Shown here: positions 36,008 through 46,718 of the stretch, piece by piece
How positions within the stretch are numbered: position 1 is the stretch's first letter
Layout of the letters: each line of letters begins with the position of its first letter
NCBI GenBank assembly: GCA_033807695.1
Contig: CM066306.1
Span: forward strand, 2,976,001-3,040,000
Direction of reading: 5' to 3'
From: Daedaleopsis sinensis
Taxonomy: Eukaryota > Basidiomycota > Agaricomycetes > Polyporales > Polyporaceae
Length of the DNA: 64,000 bases
Translations under genes and position numbers: made by a program
Notes under the pieces: model-generated
What the model was told of the DNA's origin: nothing
The model's database searches: none
Seen by the model: the letters and a program-made list of their open reading frames with translations, nothing else

Positions 36008-38424
36008 CTACGTGCTGCCGCCGTCATCAGCTGAATCTTCTGATGCAGCGGCCGCATCCAAGGTCTCTTGGAGAACCTCCATCGATACGAGTTTGAGGTC
36101 ACGGCATATAGGGGTGCACGTATGATTGTCGATGAAATGTTGAATTCCTTCGACTCCGAAGTCCCCTAGGCCTGACTTCCTATCTCGGCATCGTCAGCTA
36201 CTCGCCAGTGCAATCACGAATGGATGTTGTGACGAACCCATCAAGAGTGTGTGTCATGGGATCGAACAGCGTCACTGCGTCGACGTCCTCTACGTCGACC
36301 GAGCCTAATTTATGGTAAAGACGCGTCAATGGGTCAATCGGGGTAAAGGACAAACATACCACGCACCTTGTACGTCCGCGAAGATATACTGGCATGCTGT
36401 TCTTTCTGCGACGTAGTGCACAAAAGCGGCCATGGTGGAATTTCTATGGTTAGCCTCCCTCGCCTCGGCTAAAGTTCCAGAGTATTTGGTGACGGTGGTG
36501 TTTCGGCGATAGGGTTCAACTAGATAGATGTCCGTCATCTCTGCGAACTCATCATCGCCATAGTCTCCGTCACGGATCTTGATGAGAAATGCGTCCGTGA
36601 CTGAGAACTCTGGCAGAGTATCTTCGTCAACGGAGAAGAGACGATAAACTAGGACAGAACACCGGCTCACTGGCAATATCCACCGGATTTCGATCTTCGC
36701 TACCTTTCGCTTCTTTCACGAATTCCTGGTAGAAGAAACTCATCCTCTTCAGCCTTACTAGATCGCCAGTCAAGACGTTGGCAGCCAAGTCGAGAGTAAC
36801 GCCAAATCCGGTTCCGGCATCCTTGACTTTCTTAGCGACGTATTGGCAATCGTCGATGGTGAGCTAGAGATTCCCATTTAGCTTGGTTTCAGAATAGAGG
36901 CAGCTAGAGTTACCCGGAAGACATCCTTCGTGCGCCCAACATCCTGTTCACTGAGTTCCATGGGCTTACTGTCGATACAACCCTTCTCGATCGAGTCCAG
37001 CTCCAAAAGCTCTGGTGATATGGTGGTGGGACAGAGCGAGCAGACAGTTCGTCGGAAACTGATAGTTTTGACCGACCGATGGGGCATTGCGTTCGCCAGA
37101 ACGCTCCTCAGACGAAATTGGGAGACTAAAGGAGCCACGCTAGTGCCAATGTCGCTGTCTGGGGTTCATCAAGCATAAAATAATTCAGAAGCGATACTCC
37201 AGAGGAGTGTGTCGTAGACTTACGTTTCGCTCGTTTAGTCTTCGTGGATGTGCCCGAGTCGGACTTCCTCTTCCTCTGGATGGTCGTGCTGCATCCACGG
37301 TTACTGCTGATTCTGTCGTTGTACTAGCACGGCCTTCCGTCAGTCGTGCCCACTCAAAACCACAATGCGTCCCTACCTGATCCATCAGGACCCACAACTC
37401 GACACAAAATCCCAGAACTGGTTCAGCATCTTTTTCCTTCTTTCCCTTTTGCGGCTTCGCAGTCTCGAGCAACCTCGGTGGAACAATATATGCCTTGCTG
37501 AGAGGTCCAATGCTATACTTCCTGTAGAACTCCGCAAGGGTATAAGACATATCCTCGCTCCTGATGGCGAGGTTCCCGGGTAAGCGAAGTTGGGTCTCTG
37601 TTCTAGATGGATGTTCAGCGACATCTCTGATTTTTAAACCGACCACACGTACACTTTGAGCGGCATTGGGTGAGTGGGACACCATCTTGCGTTGATGTTC
37701 GAAAGAATACGGTGGTGCAACCCTAGTACGCGGAGAGTCAATACCATATACTAGGAAAAATAAACAAAGGCAAGGCACCAAGCAGCGTTAAGTCCTGTTC
37801 GTATGGGAGAACTGAGAACCCGATGGATGGGTCGGCTGCCTTACGAGAGCTGGTGATTCGACATTCATGTTGTATATAGAAATCGGCGAGGGTAGATTGC
37901 TGGCTGCTAGCCCCAGAGTTCACTGCATTCAAGTTGCCGTGACGGATAGACGTGGACGTGGTCTGGTTTGCCTGCTCTGTCGACCGAGTCGATGTCGAAG
38001 CTTCTTGCGGGTATCCTAATTCGATACAGTCATAGGTAGGTATCAGTACACAGCTTGAGTTCATGTTACTCATGCGAATCAAACTTACGAATGTAGCGTG
38101 CACAAGTCTTGCACGGGTCGGAGACATTCGTCTTACCCGTTATCCCACATGACATGCACTGCGTAAGCTATATGCGCCGCGTAAGCCAGAGACACAAGTA
38201 TGGTCAGTGATACGCACCGTGCGTTTCAGCTCAGCTTTCTCTTCATCTGTTATACACTTAAGCAGCTTCAAGCAAAGCTGGCATAAGCCGCCCTTCTGCT
38301 TCCAGGGAAACACGGTTTGGCATCCATCTTCCTCATTGCCTTCTCCACCGCAGGGTGTGGTGTTGAGGATTACAGCGCGGCTACTAGATGTAGTGTCTTG
38401 TCTCGCCGTAGTGATGGTAAGCAT
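36008..38424 (-). CDS. Alpha-type protein kinase, copy 2
   Basis: A multi-exon gene from ATG at 38424 to TAG at 36008-36010, paralogous to 19897-22283. The Cys-rich head reads PCGGEGNEEDGCQTVFP...GGLCQLC, then CMSCG...DPCKTC. The kinase part shows RRTVCSLCPT, EQDVGRTKDVFRV, LKRMSFFYQEF, YLVEPYRR, FVHYVAERTACQYIFADVQG, FDPMTHTLDG and GDFGVEGIQHFIDNHTC. The intron matching the GC-AG intron of copy 1 lies at 36649-36703, is also 55 nt, and starts with a normal GT. The middle regions of the two copies differ strongly, while the kinase core is well conserved, which fits duplication followed by selection on the core. The substrate is unknown. Confidence 0.85.
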
Positions 38425-39330
38425 TGAGTCGGTAGGAAGGTGAAGTGGGTCAACCTGAAGATGTCCGTCCTAGACCGTGACGATTCGGGGAGTCACAGTG
38501 CTGCGGTTCCGAGGAGTCGGGGCCGTCCTCGAGCGCCTAACATCATCACCGCCGCCTTAAGATTCCTTATCGCCTTCAAGTTATACTATAGGTTGATTAA
38601 GATGTATAATGAAATTGAATGCAGTGTCTTGAAGCTTTCTTGACCGTCCTATACATGGATCGCTATTCTTCGGAGATATAATTACCTTCATGTACATCAA
38701 GGCAAGTAATTCAGCCAGGCCCAAGACCTTCCAGACATCTGATGACTGCTAGTACCGTTTACCTGGGTGCAAGTCGATTAAGTCGCCATGACCTCAAGTT
38801 GCCGAAGTATCTAAGGCTAACTACTACGTGAGATTTCAAGTAGAATTAAGGCATTTCAGAAGACAATTTAATGAATCGGGATTGCTTGGTAGCTCATAAT
38901 AAGCTACAGGGATTTTCAGAGGGTAAGCGCTTAAGCACTTAAGCGGTCAAGTAGTCCTTCTACCGGCTCAGTCGCAATGCATCTCAAGACGTTCAAGCTC
39001 AGGTCGTTCAAGTTCACCGGTAGCACGATCAGACATTCAGGCGGTAGCTCAAGATCAGACAGTTCAAATATAACAGTGATACGTAAGCCTATAAGGGGAT
39101 CATCGATCAGGCTACTATCGAAGGGACGTTCAGTAATGCAACCCAAGACGTCGCAGACGTATAATGAGCAAGTAGAACGGTAGTATGGTACGTGAGCCTG
39201 TAAGATGATTAGGCTACCAAGGGTGAGTGCAGCACTATAAAGTGACTCAAGATGTCAGAGGCATAAGCCAAGCAAGTCGAATGGTGATACATGAGCCTGT
39301 AAGACGATTAGGCTATGAGGAGCTAGTCCG
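38425..39330. other. No gene; degenerate repeats rich in GTTCAAG and AGCCTGTAAGA
   Basis: Recurring units GAGCCTGTAAGACGATTAGG (39189 onward, 39293 onward and a weaker one near 39084) and several GTTCAAG words occur. They lie next to the gypsy 3' end and may be part of its LTR or of an older repeat. The outer limit of the LTR could not be fixed because the second LTR is missing. Confidence 0.4.
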
Positions 39331-39399
39331 GCACAACAAAACAATTCAAGATGCAACAGGCGTGGTACGAGCATGACAAAACGGTAACAATGTAGTCCA

Positions 39400-39697
39400 T
39401 AGAGCTAAGACTGCAGCTGATACGCCCTTGGCTAGGACGAAGGCAGACTAGAGTTGGGTGACAATGTACCAATCCGAAGCTGGGGACTCTACCCCAGCAT
39501 CCAGTGGCTTTTATATTGTAGAGGCCTGCCTACGAGAACAATAACACATGTAGAACAATAAGAACATGAGGCGTGCTACGGAAACCAAGCGGAAAGCACG
39601 GAGGCCCGTCGAGGGTCACAGGACAATAGCTAAGACAATAACGAATGAAACAGGGTGGGAACGAGGATGAGGCGAGGTAGAACATGTGCTCGTAACA
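39400..39697 (-). repeat. Probable 3' LTR of a Ty3/gypsy element, outer end uncertain
   Basis: On the minus strand the polypurine tract AAAGGGGGGGG (39701-39712) is followed by TAA and TGTTACGAGC at 39697, a typical LTR start. A TATA-like box (ATATAAAAG) occurs near 39509-39517. With no second LTR in the window, the far end is an estimate only. Confidence 0.55.
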
Positions 39698-39733
39698 TTA
39701 CCCCCCCCTTTAGCATCGAGTCCTCGCGATGCC

Positions 39734-41190
39734 TCAGGAGAAAGCAAGTGCTCGTACAAGTTGTGAGACTACAGGTTGTATACCGTCGGGACATCTACTT
39801 TTCCATTGTTCGTATTTAAGAGTCCAGTAGTTCCAGTCATCAGTATCGTACACTATCTGTCGATCGTCCTTGTCGTAAGTAGTAAGTAAAAACCGAGCAT
39901 CCTGGCGAGCGGGTATCGTAACGTGATAGCGAGGGGCGTTGGGGGTAACCTTGTGGAACTCGGAGATGAGCTTCTTCACGCGCTCGTCCTTGATCAGCAT
40001 AGAACGTTCCACCCATTGTCGTTCAGATCGCGGTAGTCCAACCCATTGCACGAAGTACCAGAGCTTTTTCCGAAGGAACTTCGAATCAAGTATCTCCTCG
40101 ACCTGCTTGTCGGAGTCGAGAATGTCCGGTAGGTTTAGGGCTGGTTTGGTCTGATTGGGGAACTCGGGTGGGCGATAAGGAGTGAGGAGAACTTCGTTGA
40201 ACACGTTGTGAAGTGCTTTCCACTTGGCCGGAAGTTTTAACCAATATGCACTGGCTCCAACCTTCTCGATGATTTGGAAGGGGCCAAAGCGCTTATCTTC
40301 AAACTTCTTCTTGGGTCGGTCTGTGCGAATGTGGAACGAGTCGAGCAGAACGAAGTCTCCGACCTTGTAGTCGTGAGCTTCTTTCCGATGTTTGTCGTAG
40401 TGGCGCTTCATCGCATCCTGGGCGACAGTGAGTGCCTCTGACGCCTGTTCCCCGATGCGCTTCATCCGATCTGCGAACTGTATTGCAGATTCGTTGACCA
40501 GATCCTGCTTGGCCTCGACTCCGGTGAACGGGTGGTAACCGTGCGTCATGTAGAAGGGTGAGAACCCGGTCGACGAGTGTACCCGATTCCGATACGCGAA
40601 CGCTGCCAGCGGGAGCCAGTGAACCCAGTCATCTTGGCGGTGGTTGACAAAGATCCGGAGATATGTCTGGATCTCTTGGTTCATGCGTTCGGTTTGACCG
40701 TCGGTTTGGGGATGGAAAGCAGTGCTTGTGTTGGTCTTGACCCCTAACTTCCGGTACAACTCAGTGGTGAATGAGGAAGCGAGTGTGGGTCCTCGATCTG
40801 ACCATACTCGTTCTGGAAGTCCGTGCTGGGCGTAGACGTGTTCGATGAACAGATTGGCTTGTCCCTCTGAATCCAATGTCTTTGAGCATGGGATGGCTAT
40901 GTAGTCCTTTGACTTCATGCATACAAAGACAAGGATTGCATCATGACCGTTGCAAAGAGGAAGATCTGTCATGTAGTCCATGGAGACGTACTGCCAGTTC
41001 CGAGTGGGGATGGGGTTCGGGTGTAGCGGCGCTGCACGCGGTTGACGATCAATCTTGACCCGTTGGCACGTGTGACAGCCAGCAACATACTTGCGTACGT
41101 CTTTGCGGATGGATGGCCACCAATTACGATTGATGAGGAACGAAGAAATCGTCCTTTATGGTCGAGATTCGGCCCAGCGCTTGTCACGAT
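39734..41190 (-). pseudogene. Ty3/gypsy pol 3' part: integrase plus chromodomain, 5'-truncated
   Basis: The frame 40981-39734 is intact for 415 codons and continues upstream with GCHTCQRVK of the HHCC finger to about 41190 through frame breaks. Catalytic residues are visible in MDYMTDLP (D), WSDRGPT (D) and QTERMNQE (E). A GPY-type segment (RFGPFQIIEKVGASAYWLKL) is followed by a chromodomain (VEEILDSKFLRKKLWYFVQW, then VGLPRSERQW), marking the chromovirus clade, which targets chromatin marks. Protease, RT, RNase H and the 5' LTR are absent, so this is a remnant. It is GC-poorer than the copia element. Confidence 0.92.
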
Positions 41191-41537
41191 ACTTCGTGTA
41201 CGTGGGAAAATGTTTCAAACACCGCTTACTTTTTGCTTAAGGTTACATAAGCACAGGTAAGTAATTTACTTACTGTTCGAACCCTAGCCTAGGGTTAGGG
41301 TCCCACTCTAGGGCTACACGAGCGCCCATCCCACATATACTTTGCACAGCCGCTGTACTTACCATTAGCATAATTGAAACTAATCTCATATACAATTCCA
41401 ACAGATATCAAGTCTAAGGCACTCAGTCTACATAGGCATTGCGCAGCTGCAGTACTTAGCATCAATACAGTTGGGACTAATCTAATATACAAGTCCAATA
41501 GACAGATAGATACACTTAGTAGCTATATAAAAAATTG
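41191..41537. other. Gap with a degenerate tandem repeat
   Basis: About 41336-41406 and 41436-41507 are two diverged copies of a unit of about 100 nt; both contain an ACTAATCT...ATATACAA core. A single CCTAGGGTTAGGG-like word near 41288 is not a telomere array. No gene seen. Confidence 0.45.
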
Positions 41538-44225
41538 CTACACAAGTAAGAAAGATTCACTTGCACGTCTGAGGTCCTTTGCTACATGATTTGCAGCCCG
41601 ATACATAGTCAACATTGATCTCCATTTGCCAGCATTCACCATCCCTGCACGTCCAGCCCGAATGTCCCTCAATCTGCGTTGAAACCATGCCTCATTCCAA
41701 GGCGACCAGATCCCGGTGTCCATACCAGAGCCTATCCAATGAGACTGCTTTGGCCACCATGACGTATCCTCTGTCTGGTCTCCTTGCTCTGTATACCATT
41801 TAGTATTAAAATATATGGAATGATGCTACTCAGGCTGCATACCTGTGTAGAGCTTACAGAGACCGCTGAAGACATTCTCAGCGTCTGTGTCCAGGCTGTC
41901 GTCCATGTAGAACATGTCTGGCTGTACACGGACGAACGCTGCATGGTGCTCATCTGCATCAGACGGCCCAGAGAGGACGCTTTGCAGCATTCTCTCTCGC
42001 AGATCTTCGCCCCCATAGCCGATCACCTCCATTGCAATCCGCCAGATTATACCCCCGGCCATGAGAACAGCACGTATATGGTGCCGTTGGAGCAGCCGGA
42101 GCACCCTGAGCTCGTAGCTCTCGTAGTCTGCAGGGGTGTGTCTGTAGCTCTGGCGACGGAAGATGAACGGGGAGATATAGCCAAAGAGGGTGACGGCATA
42201 AGACGGTTCACCGGAGGACACCGAGAGCCTGAGGGTATGAAATGGGAGGCCTGCGGCCACCAGAGCAGTCGCGGCATCTGCACTGGTCGCTATGGTGACT
42301 CTGCGAAGCAGGTATAGTACGACCCGGGCATCAGCGGCCAGAATCCAGCCGAGATCATGAGGGTCGGCCTTGAACTGCACGAAGAACAGCGCTGTTCTCG
42401 CACGTTCAGTGACTGGAGCTGCTGTGATTCGTCCGACTCGCTCCTGTAGCCCTGGCTGGTTGAGCAGGTAACCCGCCGAGCGGCTGTCTAGATCCCAACA
42501 GTGCTGTACTCCCTCGCGACCGAGCTGCCCATTCAGAACTGCCCAGATGAACCCAGCGTAGGTTTTCCGTGCGACCCTGTCTGTAACCCGAGGGTCATCT
42601 GGCTCCAGCCCGAGGACCTTATGAACATGGGGGAGATACTCCTTGCAGTCGGCGTCCAGCAGAGCATGTGAGGGGACGAGGCCGTAGTACTCCTCGATGA
42701 ACGACTCAGAGACGTGCACCAACGTCGACGATCCAGAATGCGGCAGCTGAGGATGGAAAAGGAAGGGGAGAGCATCAGACATCATGTCTGCAAGATTGAC
42801 AGGCTGCCAGTTAAAGTCCTGGAGGTTCTCGACAGCGTTGGCGTGCATGGGAGCTGTATCTGTCTGGTCTTGAGCGCCGAGATCCCATTCGTCAAAGTAC
42901 CAGTTGTAGAACCGGTGAGCGGTGCCGTGAGTGCTCCAGAGGCCAGGGACTGCGCTGCTGTCTACGCGCACCCGGATGTCGAGGTCGGCCCAATCCGGAC
43001 GGATGTCCTGGTCGACATCGCTTGCTTTGAGCCACACGTGGACGGGCACCCATGGTGGAGGCAAATCCCCGCTTGCAGCTACTTGCTCCCGTCTGAGACG
43101 ACGCGCTCGCTGACCTTCAGACTCGTTCGCCATAGCAGCCTGTGCACGGGCACGCATACGCGTCACAAAATGCGCGCCGCTCTCTCCAGGCTGCTGGAAA
43201 GGGCCCGCAGGTTTCCGTAAGCCAATCCCTGCCTTGAAAGGGTGCATTCGGGAGACGTTGTTGTGCCACAGAAGGTAATGATGCCGAGCATGGGGGAGGG
43301 GAGGATTCACAGCGGCGTTCGCACCATCTCGTCCAATTGGACTAAATTCGGCCATGAAGGGATACTGGGCACACACGTTGTCGACATTAGCTTTTTTGTG
43401 GCCCCATCGTACAAAGACTGGCACTTTTGCTCTGCGGAGGGCAGTGATGTGGTGGAGGGCACCGTATTCCAAGGGATCGATGACTGTACCGACGCGAAGC
43501 GAGTGGGCAAACTGTGATATGACGGAGGATTGGATCGCATCTATCCATGATGGGTGCACGTTCAACTTCGCGAGGTGCTGGATCCATCCGTACGGACTAG
43601 GGTCCCTGCTCCATAGCGCGATCGCGAGAGTGCAGCGGGCAGCGAGAAAAGCGAAGGCGTCCCGGGATCGAAGAATTGCAGCTTTCGCGGCGTTACGCGT
43701 GCCGTGAAATTTGAGGTAGCCAAATTGCTCAGGGTCCGGCCAGTGCGACCAGTGCACCATGTTTCCCCATTCAGTGTTTGGGTTGGCAAACAGCAGTAGC
43801 TCGTCTGCAATCTTCCCTAATGCTTGCTCGAGCCTTCTCCATGATTTGCGCACACCTAGAGAGAGTCCCCACTCCAAGCGCGCATACTCGACTGGCTCCA
43901 AGGCACTTGAATTGAGGGCGAGGAAAGAGAGCAGGCAGTCGTTCGCTGTGTTAACTCTGAGAAGATACGGAGCCTCTGGTACTTGATGCACGGAGTATTG
44001 AGGCTGCAGCTGGTTGCGCAGGGTTGCCATATTTATCGGGTTTCTCTCAACCCTGGTTGGCAGATATATACGATCTGGGACGTTCACGACGGTGTAGACG
44101 GCTTTCTCGGCGTCACTGAACGTGTACACGCGCTCTCGCCTAACCTTATGTTATAAAACAGTCATTAAACAATACACAAAGTCTTACCATTGCTCAGTCG
44201 ATGGGTTAACTGACTCTGCAGCCAT
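41538..44225 (-). CDS. Protein of unknown function, 861 aa
   Basis: Three exons, complement(41538-41788, 41843-44139, 44188-44225), all GT-AG with closing phases. ATG at 44225 starts a 12-codon first exon (MAAESVNPSTEQ). The C-terminal exon adds DTSWWPKQSHWIGSGMDTGI and ends in a basic helical tail (RRLRDIRAGRAG...). Residues 60-260 contain PSPYGWIQHL and YGALHHITALRRAKVPVFVR; the middle has an Arg-rich helix (RARRLRREQ) and PPPWVPVHVWLKASDVDQDI. I see no catalytic signature, signal peptide or membrane helix. I believe proteins of this style are repeated and lineage-restricted in Agaricomycetes, often near mobile elements, but cannot name the family. The long uninterrupted frame implies recent selection. 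Confidence 0.8.
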
Positions 44226-44810
44226 TACAATTTAATGCAGAATTGATCTATTGAAATGGTGGTAAGATCAATCTAATCATCGAATACGAGTCTCTAAGAC
44301 CCTCACAAGAAGGGCCGGACGTTTGTTCAAAGCACCTAAGTCGTTCAAGTTATGTTTCGGTTGTTCAAAACGAACTTACTTTGTTACTTACCCAAGAATG
44401 TGTTTGTTCAACTGTGTAGCCTTGCAGATTACTTACCGAGGTCTCGGCGTGTTCAAAGATCTAGCGTGCCGGGTCGATAACGTAGCAATCGATACTGTGG
44501 GGTCCTTACCTTGCAGTGTTCAAGGTTCAAGGCCTAGACCTACTAGTTAGTTATAAAACTATCGCATTTTGCCACAAGCTATGTATCTACAACACTACAC
44601 TAGGTACCCACTTACCGGTTGGATGTTTACCAAACAAACGTCGCCCAAGGACAGCCTGGCAGACAGACGGAATAGAAAGCGGGCCGAGATTTCAAGTCGG
44701 ATGGGTACAGCGTGAGGGTAGATAGCTATACCCGCGTTCTATGGCTGTTTATACACACCGTAGAGCGCGAGTATGCAGTCAAGGAGTGGTCGAACCGGGG
44801 CGGTGGTCGA
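44226..44810. other. No gene; GTTCAAG-rich intergenic DNA
   Basis: Contains repeated TTGTTCAA / GTTCAAG words similar in style to those near 38440-39070. No frame with support; the left side should contain the promoter of the 861-aa gene. Confidence 0.4.
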
Positions 44811-45870
44811 AACGGTGGCGGTGGCAGCGAGGACGGGGACGGCGGCGGCGAGGACGGGGATGGCGGCGGCGAGGACGGGGACGGCGGCGGCGAGGACGGG
44901 GACGGCGGCGGCGAGGACGGGGACGGCGGCGGCGAGGACGATGGTGGCGGCGAGGGAGAAGCTCGGGTTGTGAGCCGGGGCAGCCGTCGAGGCAGGGGCA
45001 GGGGCAGAGTCGGATACGAGGTGGTAAGGACGGCGGGGATGGCAAGGATGGTGGCGGCGGCGAGGACGGCGGCGAGGACGGCGGCAAGGACGGCGGCGGC
45101 GGCGGCGAGGACGATGGCGGCGACGATGGCGACGATGTCGAGGAGGGGGAGGGATCAACACTCAGGCCGTTTAACGCACCCGAGGCTGAGGGAGGAGGAG
45201 GTGGTGGTGGTAGAAGAAGAAGAGAGGCGGCTGACTTAGTCGCTGAAGTCCAGCCAGCCACATGGCTGCCACGTGCGGCCCACATGGCTGTGGCTGTGCA
45301 GGCCCGAGTCTCCGAGCACGTGCCCAGTCCGAGCTCCCCGAGCTCCCCGAGCGCCCCGAGCTCCCCGAGCACGTGGCAGCCATGTGGCTGGCTGGACTTC
45401 AGCGACTAAGTCAGCCGCCTCTCTTCTTCTTCTACCACCACCACCTCCTCCTCCCTCAGCCTCGGGTGCGTTAAACGGCCCGAGCATCGACTCCTCCTCC
45501 TCCTCGCCATCGTCCTCGCTGCCGTCGTCGTCCTCCCCGTCGCCATCGTCGCCGTCGCCATCGTCGCCGCCGCCATCGTCGTCGCCGCCATCGTCGTCGT
45601 CCTCGCCATTGTCCTCGTCGCCGCCGCCTCGTCGTCGCCGCCGTCCTCGTCCTTTCGCCCATCCTTGTCCTTGCCACCGTCCTCCTCGCTGGCCTCGTCC
45701 TCGTCCTCGCCACCGTCCTCATCCTCGCCACTGTCCTCCTCGCTGCCGCCGCCATCCTTGTCTCCGACTCTGCCCCTGACCCGATCGCCGACCTGGTCCA
45801 CAACCCAAGCTCTGCCTTTGCTGCTACCATCGACCTCGCCGCCACCATCGTCCTCGCCGCGACTCCGCAC
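44811..45870. repeat. 1.1-kb GC-rich foldback with a perfect 112-nt inverted repeat
   Basis: The left side is built of GGCGGCGGCGAGGACGGGG-type units and the right side of their complements, giving an imperfect palindrome. At its core, 45165-45276 and 45369-45480 are perfect reverse complements of 112 nt with a 92-nt spacer (45277-45368). The arm begins GGCCGTTTAACGCACCCGAG. Within the left side, 44829-44933 holds five 21-nt tandem copies starting GAGGACGGGGAC. Long Gly/Asp- or Ser/Pro-coding frames on both strands are by-products of the composition. It could be a foldback element or an unstable cruciform. Confidence 0.9.
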
Positions 45871-46718
45871 CCAACATCCTGTTCCGTCCCGACGGCTTCA
45901 ACCCGGAGCGCTGTTGATTAAGGACGTGGGAGCACGGTAAGGTCAGAACGGTACAAGCAGGTAAGTTTCTTGTTTGTTACTATCTCTCCGGCCTCTCCGC
46001 AAGTCTCGCCCCCCGTTCTCGCCCCCCGTTCTGCTGTCCCCTGTCCCTCTGCAAGTGTCGCCCACTTCCCCGGTCTCTCCGCAAGTATCGTTCCCCGGCA
46101 ACACCCAAGTATGGGCTGCTGTGCAGATGCTGTTCATGGACCGCGGTATGTTGGGTCTGTGAATGATAACTGCACAGCAGCTGATACATGTTCAAGTCTG
46201 TTGCTGTGAGTATGCCCAAGCAGAGGGTGTTCGTGTAGAATACTATGTACACTATGACCTGATATGTTCAATTTATGCAACTGGATCTGAATACAGCAGC
46301 TTATACGACACCAAGAGCTCTCTACGACTGCTAGAAGGTAGGCTGTATATTCAATACCAGCTTCACTAGGTAGTAGTCGCAGTATAGATAAGCAAGATAG
46401 TAAGTACAGGGTCCCGACCCCGTGACGTCCACACCGGATATCGTCGATGCCAAAGTCTGTCGACGAAATCAGGGGTGGACTTCGATCACCTGACTATCTG
46501 CCTAGCCAATCATGCCTTACAGACAAAAAACAAGTACCTGTTCGACATTGGACTAGTGAGACAGCTTTCCCACTGCTGACATAGTCTTGTTTCAGCAACC
46601 GCCCGACATTGATAAGACTTTGATATAGGTAACTTTGCAGCAGACGCCTTTCTTGGCCCCTCCTCCACCTCTTACTTGCCCTGCTACTGCTTCCCCAGCA
46701 TTTCCTGTATCCTGAACT
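45871..46718. other. No confident gene; 5' region of the TET/JBP gene
   Basis: Short frames only. The 46400-46718 part must contain the promoter and 5' leader of the gene starting at 46719. A TGA directly upstream in frame (46712-46714) supports that start. Confidence 0.4.

Noticed and set aside
41281..41300. Telomeric repeat near CCTAGGGTTAGGG
   Set aside because: There is a single unit, not an array.
44739..45940. Several 120-220 codon Gly/Asp-, Arg- or Ser/Pro-rich frames on both strands
   Set aside because: They follow from the GGC/GAC repeat composition and the inverted repeat; no start context, exon structure or domain.
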